A stretch of 64,000 nucleotides of DNA. Source: Peptococcaceae bacterium BRH_c4a. GTDB taxonomy: Bacteria > Bacillota > Desulfotomaculia > Desulfotomaculales > Desulfocucumaceae. The stretch's first letter is position 1. Each line of letters begins with the position of its first letter. Shown here piece after piece: positions 7,344-16,562 of the stretch. The translations under genes were made by a program, and so were the position numbers. The DNA is taken from assembly GCA_000961585.1 (NCBI GenBank), contig LADN01000023.1, positions 62,001-126,000 on the forward strand, in the 5' to 3' direction. The notes below the pieces were generated by a model. That model was not told the DNA's origin and ran no database searches. It was given only the letters and a program-made list of their open reading frames with translations.

Positions 7344-9887
7344 CTAAAACTGGATACTGCCGCCGAAAACAAGGTCAATAATAAATGGAATCCGCAGATA
7401 TTCGCTGTTCACAATCTCATCCTCATCCTTCAAAACGAGGTAGTATTTCTTGGATTTGTCATATGGCATATCTTTCAGCGTGAATTTTTCTTTGTATGTT
7501 CGCCCATCGGGTTTATCGCTTGTGCTTTCCGCGATGATGATGTTTTCATTGGAAATTCGATTCCCGGCCTCATCGGCAAAGTATGCCGTCACCCGCAGGG
7601 GCAGGAGTTTTTCGCCCACCGGCTCATTTTGGAAGAAAGTCAGGTGGGTAATGACGCTGGTGATTTTCCGTGACAGATTGGTCAGGCCGAGTGATACCTT
7701 CTTTGCGCCCATGGAGCGGTGCAGGTTCTTGTCGCTCTTAAACCGGATGACCGGTATAACAACCTCCTGCAGGTTTATCCCTCCGTGGACATAGCAACTC
7801 CCTGCGCCTTGTATCTTAAAGCAATTGGTCGCGCGGGGAATAACGGCGCGGATGTCTGTCTTATCCTTTGTCAGATAATCCATCGAAAAGACCTGTGTAC
7901 CCTGCATGTCGATGTTTTCCTTTGTCAGGATGAACCGGCGTTTCACTTCGATGGCGGCAGCGTCTTCCTTGGGCGTTTTATCGCTCTCAGCAAGAGGCGT
8001 CCGGCGATAAATATAGCCATGATCCGCAGTAATCAGAATATTGATGGCGCTGATATTGTTTCTAAGCGCTCTTACAAGCCCGGAAAGCTCACGGAAACAC
8101 TTTTCCGTGGCCTCAAATACTTCGTGCTCGGTGGCCGCGTTGTCTCCCCGGGCGTCAATCGTATTGTGATAGATATAAATCAGCTTGACGCCGGAAAATT
8201 TCTCCGCCATTTTTTTACCCATACCTATTACATGATCGTAGGTGGTTACGATAGATTCTTCCTTCACGAGCTTCAATATCTTCCCCCGGTTATCTGTCCC
8301 TTTTGTGGAGATGCCGTCGATTTCAATGTCTGCTTTGTCTGTTATGGAAATATTTTTGTGAGGCAAAAGAGACGCCATTCCAGGAGCAGTGTACGAGGGA
8401 ATCACGCCTAACATGACCTCCAATTCGCTGGACCCTTTTTGCTCCCTGTTGAGTATGGCGCTCAGCTCCACCGCTGATTCATAGCGCAAACCGTCTGAAA
8501 CAACAACAATCAGCCGCTCGTTATCGGCGACAAACCGCCTGACATACTTATCATAGAAGCATTGCTGCGATGTAACGCCGGGCACCTGCCATGCGCGCTC
8601 ATCGTCCCAAAGACCGTACCACTTCATGGATAGCTCGTTCAGATACCAGTTCGTGTAGCTGTTCTCCACCTTTTCAAAGAGCGGCCCAAAACCGTCCCGT
8701 TCTGCCAGCTTATCGTAACCTAACAGGAAATGCCGGTAACTGCTATCCAGCTTATAATATGTTTTCGTATATTCGTCAAAGAGTTTTGCCACGGTAAACC
8801 CAGACAGCTCGGCGTGTTTTTGCGCCAACTCCAAATACTCGCAGGCGTACAGCAAAACATCGTACTCTATTTTAAACTGCGGATAATACCGGCGGTTTTT
8901 CCGACTATGAATTACTTTGCGGTATCGCTCATATTCGCCCACCCCTTGGCCGATATTTTCGCAAACCCGGCTGATTATGCTGCGGTCGAATTCTTCGAAG
9001 GTATCGCAATCGACAATTTCATCGATACTCCACTTGGATGTGCGCCCGGAAAGGTTCAATCTATCTGCCACAAACCCGGCCAGCTTATTGTACGCTTCCC
9101 AAAGCTGGCTGTTTTTCATGAAGTTATCCACGAACACAAAGCAATTGGAATTTGCCGAAACATAGGTCTGCCACTCTTTCGGCAGGTTACCGTTAATGCT
9201 GTACGCCAGGTGTGTGCAAAGCAGCAGGATGGCAAGCTTCTCAAGGCTTTGTTCGGGGAAATTATAGCCATACGATTTTTGAATCAGCGCCCACAAAGCA
9301 TCCATGCTACCGAATTTGGCGATGCTGTCATAAACCGTGCTTTCCCCATTTGCCAGCTCAATCAAGAGCGTCCGCACAACGTTATCCAGATTGGGTGCTG
9401 GCAGCTTGCAGAGCGCGGACAGCACCCCTACGTCGATCTTAACCTCGGTATAGGGCGCCAGATGATACCCCTCGAACCGCTTGCAACGCTCGCTGTTGCG
9501 GAAGAACAACTTATACCGTGCCACCACATGGCGCAGGGCGCTGTCGATTTTGAAGTTCAGCAGGTTCAGTGATGTTTCGTCGGTAGAAAAGGTCTGGCTG
9601 TACTTGATGGTGTCGGTCAGCCAGTTCTCCCGGTTCGCCGGGCGGGGCAACGGGGAATAGACCAGCAGGTTGCCGGTCGTTTCCGTTTCCTCTATGTAAA
9701 GCTTTGTGGCAAACATGTTGTCGTCATAAAGCTTGATGATCTTCACGCCCTCAAGCGCAAGGCTGTCAATGTCCTCGGCAAACACGCCTTCCTCGTCGTA
9801 CCAGAAGACAATGTTACGGACGCTGCCCTGCGACAACTTGCGGGCAAATTGCCGCTCAAGGGATTTTTTAACTTCGGTTAGGTTCAT
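7344..9887 (-). CDS. pglZ: BREX protein PglZ (alkaline phosphatase superfamily)
   Basis: 847 residues, the normal PglZ length. Metal-site motifs of the alkaline phosphatase fold are present: VVVSDGLRYE at about residues 458-467 and ITADHGYIYRR at about 617-627. PglZ works with PglX and BrxC in host DNA methylation and phage exclusion. The ATG overlaps the stop codon (ATGA) of a 42-codon open frame that extends upstream through the 3' end of the cmr3-like gene. That overlap looks like old translational coupling to a gene now lost. Confidence 0.93.
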   Translation of the reverse strand: MNLTEVKKSLERQFARKLSQGSVRNIVFWYDEEGVFAEDIDSLALEGVKIIKLYDDNMFATKLYIEETETTGNLLVYSPLPRPANRENWLTDTIKYSQTFSTDETSLNLLNFKIDSALRHVVARYKLFFRNSERCKRFEGYHLAPYTEVKIDVGVLSALCKLPAPNLDNVVRTLLIELANGESTVYDSIAKFGSMDALWALIQKSYGYNFPEQSLEKLAILLLCTHLAYSINGNLPKEWQTYVSANSNCFVFVDNFMKNSQLWEAYNKLAGFVADRLNLSGRTSKWSIDEIVDCDTFEEFDRSIISRVCENIGQGVGEYERYRKVIHSRKNRRYYPQFKIEYDVLLYACEYLELAQKHAELSGFTVAKLFDEYTKTYYKLDSSYRHFLLGYDKLAERDGFGPLFEKVENSYTNWYLNELSMKWYGLWDDERAWQVPGVTSQQCFYDKYVRRFVADNERLIVVVSDGLRYESAVELSAILNREQKGSSELEVMLGVIPSYTAPGMASLLPHKNISITDKADIEIDGISTKGTDNRGKILKLVKEESIVTTYDHVIGMGKKMAEKFSGVKLIYIYHNTIDARGDNAATEHEVFEATEKCFRELSGLVRALRNNISAINILITADHGYIYRRTPLAESDKTPKEDAAAIEVKRRFILTKENIDMQGTQVFSMDYLTKDKTDIRAVIPRATNCFKIQGAGSCYVHGGINLQEVVIPVIRFKSDKNLHRSMGAKKVSLGLTNLSRKITSVITHLTFFQNEPVGEKLLPLRVTAYFADEAGNRISNENIIIAESTSDKPDGRTYKEKFTLKDMPYDKSKKYYLVLKDEDEIVNSEYLRIPFIIDLVFGGSIQF

Positions 9888-10012
9888 TTTCTTACCAGCC
9901 TTTTACGATAATTCGAACTTTTTAGCTTTGCGTATTCGACAAACTCCGGGATTATGTTGTTTCCTTCAAGCTTGTACCGCCGTCCGCAAACCATGTGCCA
10001 TATGGAGTTACT
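9884..10012 (-). pseudogene. C-terminal remnant of a lost BREX-associated gene between cmr3 and pglZ
   Basis: An open frame of 42 codons starts after a TGA at about 10015 and ends in a TGA that overlaps the pglZ ATG. It includes KLEGNNIIPEFVEYAKLK and ends NYRKRLVRK, a charged, protein-like C-terminus. It has no start codon in a sensible position and shares its first part with the 3' end of cmr3 in another frame. The simplest reading is the tail of an accessory gene that stood between pglX and pglZ before the Cmr module replaced its upstream part. I cannot name the family. Confidence 0.5.
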
Positions 10013-10941
10013 TCAAAAGTTCTTGCTTCTTGCAGAAGAGAGCCGGGAGCCCAGGCCAGGCCTTCGCTTTTAATATTCTGGCCGGCGCCTTTTACTATAT
10101 CCCAATTTCTCCCTACCAGCGGTTCTAAAAAACCCCGGCATGGAACTTTTTCCGGGCTTAACACATGGCCCCAAAGGTGTTCACCCTGACCAAGACCGAT
10201 GCGAACCACCTCTTTGTCCGGATACCACCGTCCGGGAAAACCGGGCAGCCTGATCGCCTCACTTCCATCGCTTCCCAGGATTTGCTCAGGAATCCCTTGT
10301 AGTTCCAGCAGCCCAAATCCATATTTTCGCTCTCCACCGATCTGAAGACGCTTGACCAGCTCGGTAAAGTTAACTTCACTGTTTGTATCGTTTTGGAACA
10401 GAACAATATCCCCGTCTTTTTCAATTACTTGAAATACCGCTGTTCCAGCAGATTTTTTTATCCAGAATAGTCCCCTTAAATACACAGGTGTAAAGTTATC
10501 AGCATCAGTGCGTGATGAAATAAGGTATGGATTGATAAACTCCACTTGATGCAGCAAACCCTCCTCAGCGGTAAAAGTGTCAGGTTTGACTGCGGCGGAA
10601 GCCATGGAGCTATAAAAGTCCTTTTCAAAATCCCGCCGGGTTAAAGGCTTGTCCACCAGGCCGAATTGCAGTCCTTTTCTTTCGATGTAACAGGGGAGAT
10701 AAAGCGTATCGCCTCCGGCACAAAGGTAGAGATTGCTAAAACGAAAGACTTCTCCCAGGGCTTGGCCTGTTTTCAAGTAATCGGACAAAGGAAACAAAGG
10801 TGTCAACTTTGCCGTCAGCGCTCCCCAGATGAGCTTGCCCGGAGCATAAGGGCGGGTGCGGAAAAGGTGCATTGTTTTGTGAAAGCCAATGTGCAAAGGG
10901 GAGCGAAGACGGAAGGTCCAGGTGTAAAGACTCCAGCTCAT
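9952..10941 (-). CDS. cmr3: Type III Cas5-group RAMP protein, Cmr3-like
   Basis: 329 residues beginning with a beta-strand and LRSPLHIGFHKT, as in RAMP proteins, and carrying a glycine-rich loop IGGERKYGFG at residues 201-210, the hallmark of RRM-fold RAMPs. By elimination it fills the Cas5/Cmr3 position, the subunit that holds the 5' tag of the crRNA. The last codons probably belong to the remnant of another gene: the frame after TPYGTW runs through sequence that reads better in a different frame. Its start overlaps the cmr5 stop by 4 bp. Membership of the RAMP superfamily is firm; identity as Cmr3 is moderately supported. Confidence 0.7.
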   Translation of the reverse strand: MSWSLYTWTFRLRSPLHIGFHKTMHLFRTRPYAPGKLIWGALTAKLTPLFPLSDYLKTGQALGEVFRFSNLYLCAGGDTLYLPCYIERKGLQFGLVDKPLTRRDFEKDFYSSMASAAVKPDTFTAEEGLLHQVEFINPYLISSRTDADNFTPVYLRGLFWIKKSAGTAVFQVIEKDGDIVLFQNDTNSEVNFTELVKRLQIGGERKYGFGLLELQGIPEQILGSDGSEAIRLPGFPGRWYPDKEVVRIGLGQGEHLWGHVLSPEKVPCRGFLEPLVGRNWDIVKGAGQNIKSEGLAWAPGSLLQEARTFEVTPYGTWFADGGTSLKETT

Positions 10942-11369
10942 TCTGACTCACCACCGCTTTTCAGCCCCTGCCCCGCGCCTTCTTTTTTCAGCGCCTTGGC
11001 ATGATAACGGGCATAAATAAGTGTTTTTTCGATTAAAAAAATTGCAAAGAATAACTCATCCAAATTTGATAACAAGCCGTTTTCTTTACTTAGCTCAGCT
11101 GTCAGATCGGCCGGAGAATTATTAGTAATTAACTTTTGTTCTTTTAGCAAGTTGAAAATGTTGTTTTTAATTTCCCCAGCCCCTTTTTCCTCTTTGCGTG
11201 AATCGCAAAAAAGGACCAGCGCATATAGCCCTTGTTCCTGGAGCACACCCAAAGCTTTGGTAATAAGGGTGTCGGCAGAATCTTGTCCGGCCTTTTTTAC
11301 GTCCGTGACCATCCGGATAGCCTTCGCAGCGCAAACTCGGTCCAGATTCCCATCCGTGCCGCTACTCAT
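10938..11369 (-). CDS. cmr5: Type III-B small subunit Cmr5 (Cas11)
   Basis: 143 residues, largely alpha-helical, with the Cmr5-like stretch ALGVLQEQGLYALVLFCDSR and a hydrophobic C-terminal helix. Cmr5 lines the inner filament of the Cmr complex and contacts target RNA. The gene overlaps cmr4 by 8 bp and cmr3 by 4 bp, so the three are translationally coupled. Confidence 0.82.
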   Translation of the reverse strand: MSSGTDGNLDRVCAAKAIRMVTDVKKAGQDSADTLITKALGVLQEQGLYALVLFCDSRKEEKGAGEIKNNIFNLLKEQKLITNNSPADLTAELSKENGLLSNLDELFFAIFLIEKTLIYARYHAKALKKEGAGQGLKSGGESE

Positions 11370-12345
11370 TTCCAGCCGCCTCCTCTCCCAAGTTGAGCAC
11401 CTTGAGGCGGCCCATACCCCGGGTGTTCATTCCCCCAATACCCAGGGAGGCAAACAATTTCAATCCTTTCTCCACCTGGACCTTCACCCAGGAACTCCCC
11501 ACCTCGCCTCCGTCCTCTGTCTTTAATTCTTTTTTGTTAATCCGGTAGGTATAGCCCGGATTATATTGCACGTCGAATCGAAGGACCGTGCCCCTGGGCA
11601 GCGCTTCGTAGGTAAAAAGCGCTTTATCTTCGGCGGCGCCTGTAGCCGGATCGATGCTCACCGAGGTTCTTACTTCCAAGTTATTGTTCACTATCTGGGA
11701 AAACAGCTTATCGGAAACCAGTACGCTTTTAGTCTTGATTGTTTCAGGCAAGCCTGTTATAGTATCAATTTGTTCACTAACATCATTATTATCCTTGTTG
11801 CTTTTCGAGAGCATAAGCCAGCCAAAATTCAGCCTTTGTCCGCCCTTCTTCAATTGAGCTCCCAGAGGCAGGAAGCATTTCTCCGGGTCAGGAATCTCCC
11901 GGTCAACCCCAGGACCCGATAGGGCGGTGGGAGAAGTGACCCACAGCGGCCCGGACATGGAAGCCACCGGGAAAAAGAGGATATGGGCATCGAAAAACTG
12001 GGCCAGCCCCTGCATGCTCCCCGTCCCCTTGGAAAACCCATAGGGGATACAGACGGGGCAAGCGGGGTCGGGACGCCCGCAGTGTTTCTCACCGCCCGGT
12101 CCACCGCTGCCGGCGCAAAGATACTCATCTTTTCCCTCTTTCCATCTGTACCGGCTGGTAGCCAGAGCGGTATAAGCCCGGGCCGGGCCGCTCACACCAG
12201 GACCGGGCACCTTGGGCAGGTTGGTTCCCGGCTCCCGCGCAATAGGCAGATCCACTCTCGCCAATCTGGCGCTCCCGGCACCGATATGCAGAGGGTCCGT
12301 GGCAATTGCCAGATAGTTTTTAGTTTCCGAATTACTGGCACACAT
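11362..12345 (-). CDS. cmr4: Type III-B backbone subunit Cmr4 (Cas7), catalytic Asp retained
   Basis: 327 residues. The N-terminus reads ATDPLHIGAG then RVDLPIARE; the equivalent Asp in the VDxPIxRE motif of characterised Cmr4 (Asp26 of the Pyrococcus protein) is the catalytic residue for target-RNA cleavage at 6-nt steps. Here it is Asp32. A cysteine-rich insert (CAGSG ... HCGRPDPACPVC) may bind zinc. A GIGGMNTRGMGRL loop near the C-terminus is the RAMP glycine-rich loop. The start overlaps the cas10 3' end by 14 bp. The RNase function is predicted to be intact, in contrast with the degenerate Cas10. Confidence 0.88.
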   Translation of the reverse strand: MCASNSETKNYLAIATDPLHIGAGSARLARVDLPIAREPGTNLPKVPGPGVSGPARAYTALATSRYRWKEGKDEYLCAGSGGPGGEKHCGRPDPACPVCIPYGFSKGTGSMQGLAQFFDAHILFFPVASMSGPLWVTSPTALSGPGVDREIPDPEKCFLPLGAQLKKGGQRLNFGWLMLSKSNKDNNDVSEQIDTITGLPETIKTKSVLVSDKLFSQIVNNNLEVRTSVSIDPATGAAEDKALFTYEALPRGTVLRFDVQYNPGYTYRINKKELKTEDGGEVGSSWVKVQVEKGLKLFASLGIGGMNTRGMGRLKVLNLGEEAAGNE

Positions 12346-15300
12346 CTAAATTCCTCCTCGGCTTTATTTTCCCAACCTGCAGGTGCCAGCGCAGACAGAG
12401 GTCCAGCAGGCCGTCGTCAGCTGCCTCCAGCAGCTTGTTAAAAAGCGCTCCCTCATTGCTCTCGCTAATGTCCAAGACATTAAGCAACGATGCTTTTACG
12501 TGAGCTTCCCACAGGTCGGCGTCTTCGTCTCTTTTAAACCGCTGCAGTTCATCCCGCCAGAAAGCGTAAATCTGAGAAATACTCCACCGTCCTTTATCAA
12601 GCCTTTCTTGAAACTCCTTCCACAGTTCGTCTATGCGTTGTATATCGTCTAAAAATCTGATCTCCTCGTCCACCCAGAACCTGTCGGAGGCGTTTTCCAG
12701 GTAAGCAAGCTTTAAGCAGGCTTTATCAATTTTGATCCGGTCATTTTTCTGGAGTTTCTTTACATGCACAACGTAATGCCCTTTACCGGTGTAATCAAAA
12801 GAATGATCGCCTCTATCCGGATCCCCGCCGTCAACTCTCAAATAAGGGTGCCAGTCGTCACCAATGTCCGGATCTCCCGTCGCGTAAGAAATGGTCCATT
12901 TCAGCGGCGCGTTAAGGCCAACCGCCTTCAAGGCAATAGTTCTTTTCTTTCCGTTGTTCGGGATATCCGGTTGATCTTCTATTTGCTCAATCTCCGCATC
13001 AATAGGATCACATTTTTCCTGAAATGCGTCCCCAAGCCTTTGGGCGGCGTCCATAGCCACATACAGGGGCGTCCTGCGATGAAAGGCCAAAACTCCCAGA
13101 TGCAGGGGAAGCCTGTCCCGCACCTTGGAAAACTGCCGGCAGTACTCTTCATATATCCGCTGGGCGATGGTCAAGGCATCACCGGCCGGTACCAAAGCCA
13201 TGAACTGATCAGGGGAATCATATATTTTGATGCAGGGGATATAACCCTGGAACTTGGCAGGCGCTTCACCGGCGTCTTTAAGTACATAGCCCTCCCGCCA
13301 GTCTTTATCATCTTCCCGTTTAATCCTGAGCTCCTGGCCGTGTTTATTCAAATAGGCGGCGATATCCGCAGCGATGTTGTCCCTTTTTGCCAGGATCTGC
13401 AGGTTGATGGTGCTGCAGAAAAGGGCCTCTGTTTCATCTACGCATACAGGGCTGAACCGCATTCCCCTAAGCTCCAGATCTAGTGTCGATCCCTGGGACA
13501 AGGCGGGATTAGGAGCGATTTTGAAACTAAGGCGAGCGTCTCGCCCAGTCCTTGCAGAAGGCTGCCCGGTATAAAAGCCGGGGATTATAGTGTCAAAAAC
13601 GTTCTTTTGGGTAAATGCATAGGTGGTTTCCCAAATTCGGCGTATCCGGGCAGCCGACGGGTGTTTGCGGAACAGCAGCCTGACCAGCCAATCCGCTTTT
13701 TGATCTTTCTGCGTAAGTCCCTCAGCTATGCCGCTGGCATCTCTTTCGGCAACAGGATCCCAAAAATCTTTTTCAAAGTTACTTACTTCTACTCCAAGCA
13801 GTTTTTTGCATAATTCATTCTGTTTACCGCTAAGACCGGTTGGGTCGTCAAACATTTTTTCCAACTGATTTTTTAGATCTTCAGGGGTGGTAATATTTAA
13901 TGACCCACATATATCTAAATTCTCCTTTTTCCATGTCTCAAACAGTTGGGCGGCAAAGGTACCGATCATTTTATCGGAAAGCCATGCGTCCAAACCAAAT
14001 TTGCCTATGAGCAAGGCGACCTGCCCGTTGCGATCCGCCACTTCGTCCAGCCAAATGGTGTGCCGTGAATACGGCGCATTGTTCAGCCATTTTTCCGCCC
14101 TTTTCTGATAACGCTCACTGCAGGCCTCGCACCTGTCTTTTTTTTCTCTTTTTAGCCTGATCCGGCAATTGGGGCAGATATCTTCTTTTGAAGCGCCTTT
14201 TACAGACTTGTTGTAATCCGTTAATAAAGTACTTATATCCCCCACATGCGGGAAGGCAAGCTCATTTAGTGCGGTTTCCCGCTGTCTACCCAATATAATA
14301 TAGCTGCGGCTCGGCTTTGGAGATATGACGTATTGCAAGCTATAATCAAGCGTTATTTTTCTATCTTTTATTTTTTGTTGTATCTCATTGATTAGGGAAT
14401 CGGAATCAGAAACAGCAGGAAAAGAAAAGTATATACCCGTAGCATCCCGGTAGATTTCGTTCCCCAGTGGATAGCAAAATTCAACGAGGTTTTTTATCTC
14501 AGCAAAGGCCGTTTCAACTGCCTCGCCATAGCCTAAGATATCACCGACTTTCAGACCTTTGGACATAAGCCCTATGCGATCAACGTTAAAGCTCAGGATA
14601 TGCCACCGCGATTTTCCCCTTGGCTCCGACCAGCCCTCCAGAACAATTTTAGCCAGACTGGATTTTAGCAGCGCAGCGATGGAATGGACGTAGTCATACA
14701 GAGAAATTTCGTTCAAAGGCCTTCTTGTTTCTGCGATCGCCAGGGGATAGTAACATTTAAATAATTCCATTGTATCTTGGTATAATTGGTAGGAAGTGTT
14801 ATCATCGTTTTCAAATCGCTCACTTTGAATCCTTCGCAATAATACTTCCAGTTGCAGGAAAAAATTCTTTTTCAGCTCGGGATCTGTAAGCAGTGGGATT
14901 TCCATTTCATAGCCGAATGCAGTGGACATAAAAGATTTCCCGCTTTTTTGTCTCCCCGACTGGTTCCTCCCCGCCAGTTCCTTCTCTATGCCGGAGACGA
15001 TGCCGTGCGCATCGGCAAGGATTTGGCGCAATCCTTTGAGATTGGTCCCGGTATGTTTATTTATATAGCTTTTAAAAGACTCTACTCTATTTGATTTAAG
15101 CTCTCCGGGATTAGAAATCTTAAAACTATTAAATAAACCGGCCCAGGTATTATCTTGCAAAATATTGCCTAAAGCAGTGCCGCAAAAAAAATCTTCGTTA
15201 CCAGGTTTACATATGTCCTTATATGAATATTTCTCAGTAGAACCTTCTTCTTTGCTCCTAACATGTTTTTCGGAAAAACGGCCTAATAGGTGCAAGTACG

Positions 15301-15364
15301 CTGCCAGCTCAGCCAGGAGAATAGGTGTGCGGTTATCCGCCAGTTTCTGCAATTGGCTGCTCAT
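12332..15364 (-). CDS. cas10: Large Cas10 subunit of Csx11/Cmr2 type with both catalytic centres degenerate
   Basis: 1010 residues. The N-terminal HD-like domain contains AAYLHLLGRF where active families have LLHDIGK, so the HD pair reads His25-Leu26. A Cmr2-like SLYDYVHSIAALL segment follows. The first palm domain spans roughly residues 250-340. A zinc ribbon has Cys at 397, 400, 412 and 415. The second palm reads IYDSPDQFMALVPA where active cyclases have Y-x-GGDD-x-LALVP: GGDD is replaced by Ser717-Pro718-Asp719-Gln720. The family (Csx11, more than 900 residues, RAMP module neighbours) fits subtype III-C-like systems, in which an inactivated polymerase domain is known. It lies 1 bp after cmr6. 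Predicted role: structural large subunit without cyclic oligoadenylate synthesis or DNase activity. Confidence 0.85.
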   Translation of the reverse strand: MSSQLQKLADNRTPILLAELAAYLHLLGRFSEKHVRSKEEGSTEKYSYKDICKPGNEDFFCGTALGNILQDNTWAGLFNSFKISNPGELKSNRVESFKSYINKHTGTNLKGLRQILADAHGIVSGIEKELAGRNQSGRQKSGKSFMSTAFGYEMEIPLLTDPELKKNFFLQLEVLLRRIQSERFENDDNTSYQLYQDTMELFKCYYPLAIAETRRPLNEISLYDYVHSIAALLKSSLAKIVLEGWSEPRGKSRWHILSFNVDRIGLMSKGLKVGDILGYGEAVETAFAEIKNLVEFCYPLGNEIYRDATGIYFSFPAVSDSDSLINEIQQKIKDRKITLDYSLQYVISPKPSRSYIILGRQRETALNELAFPHVGDISTLLTDYNKSVKGASKEDICPNCRIRLKREKKDRCEACSERYQKRAEKWLNNAPYSRHTIWLDEVADRNGQVALLIGKFGLDAWLSDKMIGTFAAQLFETWKKENLDICGSLNITTPEDLKNQLEKMFDDPTGLSGKQNELCKKLLGVEVSNFEKDFWDPVAERDASGIAEGLTQKDQKADWLVRLLFRKHPSAARIRRIWETTYAFTQKNVFDTIIPGFYTGQPSARTGRDARLSFKIAPNPALSQGSTLDLELRGMRFSPVCVDETEALFCSTINLQILAKRDNIAADIAAYLNKHGQELRIKREDDKDWREGYVLKDAGEAPAKFQGYIPCIKIYDSPDQFMALVPAGDALTIAQRIYEEYCRQFSKVRDRLPLHLGVLAFHRRTPLYVAMDAAQRLGDAFQEKCDPIDAEIEQIEDQPDIPNNGKKRTIALKAVGLNAPLKWTISYATGDPDIGDDWHPYLRVDGGDPDRGDHSFDYTGKGHYVVHVKKLQKNDRIKIDKACLKLAYLENASDRFWVDEEIRFLDDIQRIDELWKEFQERLDKGRWSISQIYAFWRDELQRFKRDEDADLWEAHVKASLLNVLDISESNEGALFNKLLEAADDGLLDLCLRWHLQVGKIKPRRNLDVCQ

Positions 15365-15365
15365 C

Positions 15366-16559
15366 TTAACCTACCTCCCGGAGCAGGAAATTTACTTTTT
15401 CCTCTAATTCGGAAAAACTGCCGAAGCAAACCGGGCTGTCAAGTCCCTGCAAGCATAGGTTTCCCCGGCTTTGCTCCCAGGAATCCTCAACGACGCCCCA
15501 GCCGAGTGATTTTTTAGCTGAAAAACCGTATTGTAAAAGCAGGGTTTCCAAGGCGGCGGCAACGGTCTTCAGGTCGCAGATGGCTTCATGATTCCGCTTT
15601 TTGTTCTGTGTCTCTTCCAGGTGGTGCAGGGGCACGTAAAGCAGCCGGAACATTCCCCTGGCTCCCCGGGGCGCCACCTCGTAATAAATGGGGTTTTTCC
15701 CCGCCTTGTACTTTCGGTCGTGGGGGTTGAGCACAGCCATTTCCACTTTGTCCCAAAAGGTAGGGAAAAAGTGGAGCATGCCAGCCGTGTGAGCCGTTTC
15801 CTCATCTTTCCGGGGGCCTTTGCCGGCGGAGAAAAGGTCTTTTACCTGCCGGCGAAATGCATCCTGGGCTTTCCTTCCACCCAACCTGTCCAGATGAGCC
15901 GCCCAGCCGGAAGGATTCGTCTCCAGGCCTTTTTCCGTTCCAAAGAGAAGGCAGTGCTGCAGCCGTCTGCGGGCAAACTGTTCCGGATTTTTTTCAACCG
16001 GTTCCAAATGCTCTTTCATCATCGCCCAACGCAAGCTTCCCTTCCAGGTGGGCGCCGCCGTAAAAGGCACGCCGAAAACCTTATCCACCCGTAAGGGGTT
16101 GTCAATGATATAAAAAGGAATGTCGTCACGGGAATAAAAAGGTGAAGCCAGGGTAAGCGGCAGTTCCAAAGACCAGCTCCCTTCCGGCAGCCCATGGAGA
16201 TCAACCAGGTTGTCAATGCCCAGCAAGTCAAGCTCTGAAAGCCGGCACGCGATATAATCGTTGTAGCTTCCGCCAGAGTGCATCACAGTTTTCAGCCCCG
16301 AAGGACTTTGCCCTTCGCCTGTTCTGGCATATGCCTTCGGATCTATTCGATCAGGCCTGCTCCTTGCGTCGGGGAGCTTGCTATCTATGCCCAAAGCGGT
16401 AACAAGCAGCCCGGTCCTGGCTCGAAGGTCATTGATTTCAACATATTTCCCTTTTCCCCGGACCAGGTCGTTGATATTTCTCTTTTCCTTTTCTCTTTTT
16501 TCTTCCCGGCTCCCTTCCCGTTCCTGAACTGAAAAGGCGGCATAATAATCATAAAGCAT
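15366..16559 (-). CDS. cmr6: Type III Cas7-group RAMP protein, Cmr6-like
   Basis: 397 residues with RAMP features: TAAPTWKGSLRWA at residues 168-179 (Lys-Gly-x-Leu-Arg motif after the first strand pair) and a C-terminal glycine-rich loop GFSAKKSLGWGVV at about 355-367. In Cmr complexes Cmr6 caps the filament at the 3' side of the crRNA next to Cmr1. The first 30 residues are strongly charged (EREGSREEKREKEKR), an unusual N-terminal extension. The gene lies 3 bp after cmr1 and 1 bp before cas10. Cmr6 identity is by synteny and length. Confidence 0.75.
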   Translation of the reverse strand: MLYDYYAAFSVQEREGSREEKREKEKRNINDLVRGKGKYVEINDLRARTGLLVTALGIDSKLPDARSRPDRIDPKAYARTGEGQSPSGLKTVMHSGGSYNDYIACRLSELDLLGIDNLVDLHGLPEGSWSLELPLTLASPFYSRDDIPFYIIDNPLRVDKVFGVPFTAAPTWKGSLRWAMMKEHLEPVEKNPEQFARRRLQHCLLFGTEKGLETNPSGWAAHLDRLGGRKAQDAFRRQVKDLFSAGKGPRKDEETAHTAGMLHFFPTFWDKVEMAVLNPHDRKYKAGKNPIYYEVAPRGARGMFRLLYVPLHHLEETQNKKRNHEAICDLKTVAAALETLLLQYGFSAKKSLGWGVVEDSWEQSRGNLCLQGLDSPVCFGSFSELEEKVNFLLREVG

Positions 16560-16562
16560 TTA

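Noticed and set aside
8730-9572. A 280-codon plus-strand frame opposite pglZ
   Set aside because: Low-information antisense frame; the minus-strand PglZ motifs and length are decisive.
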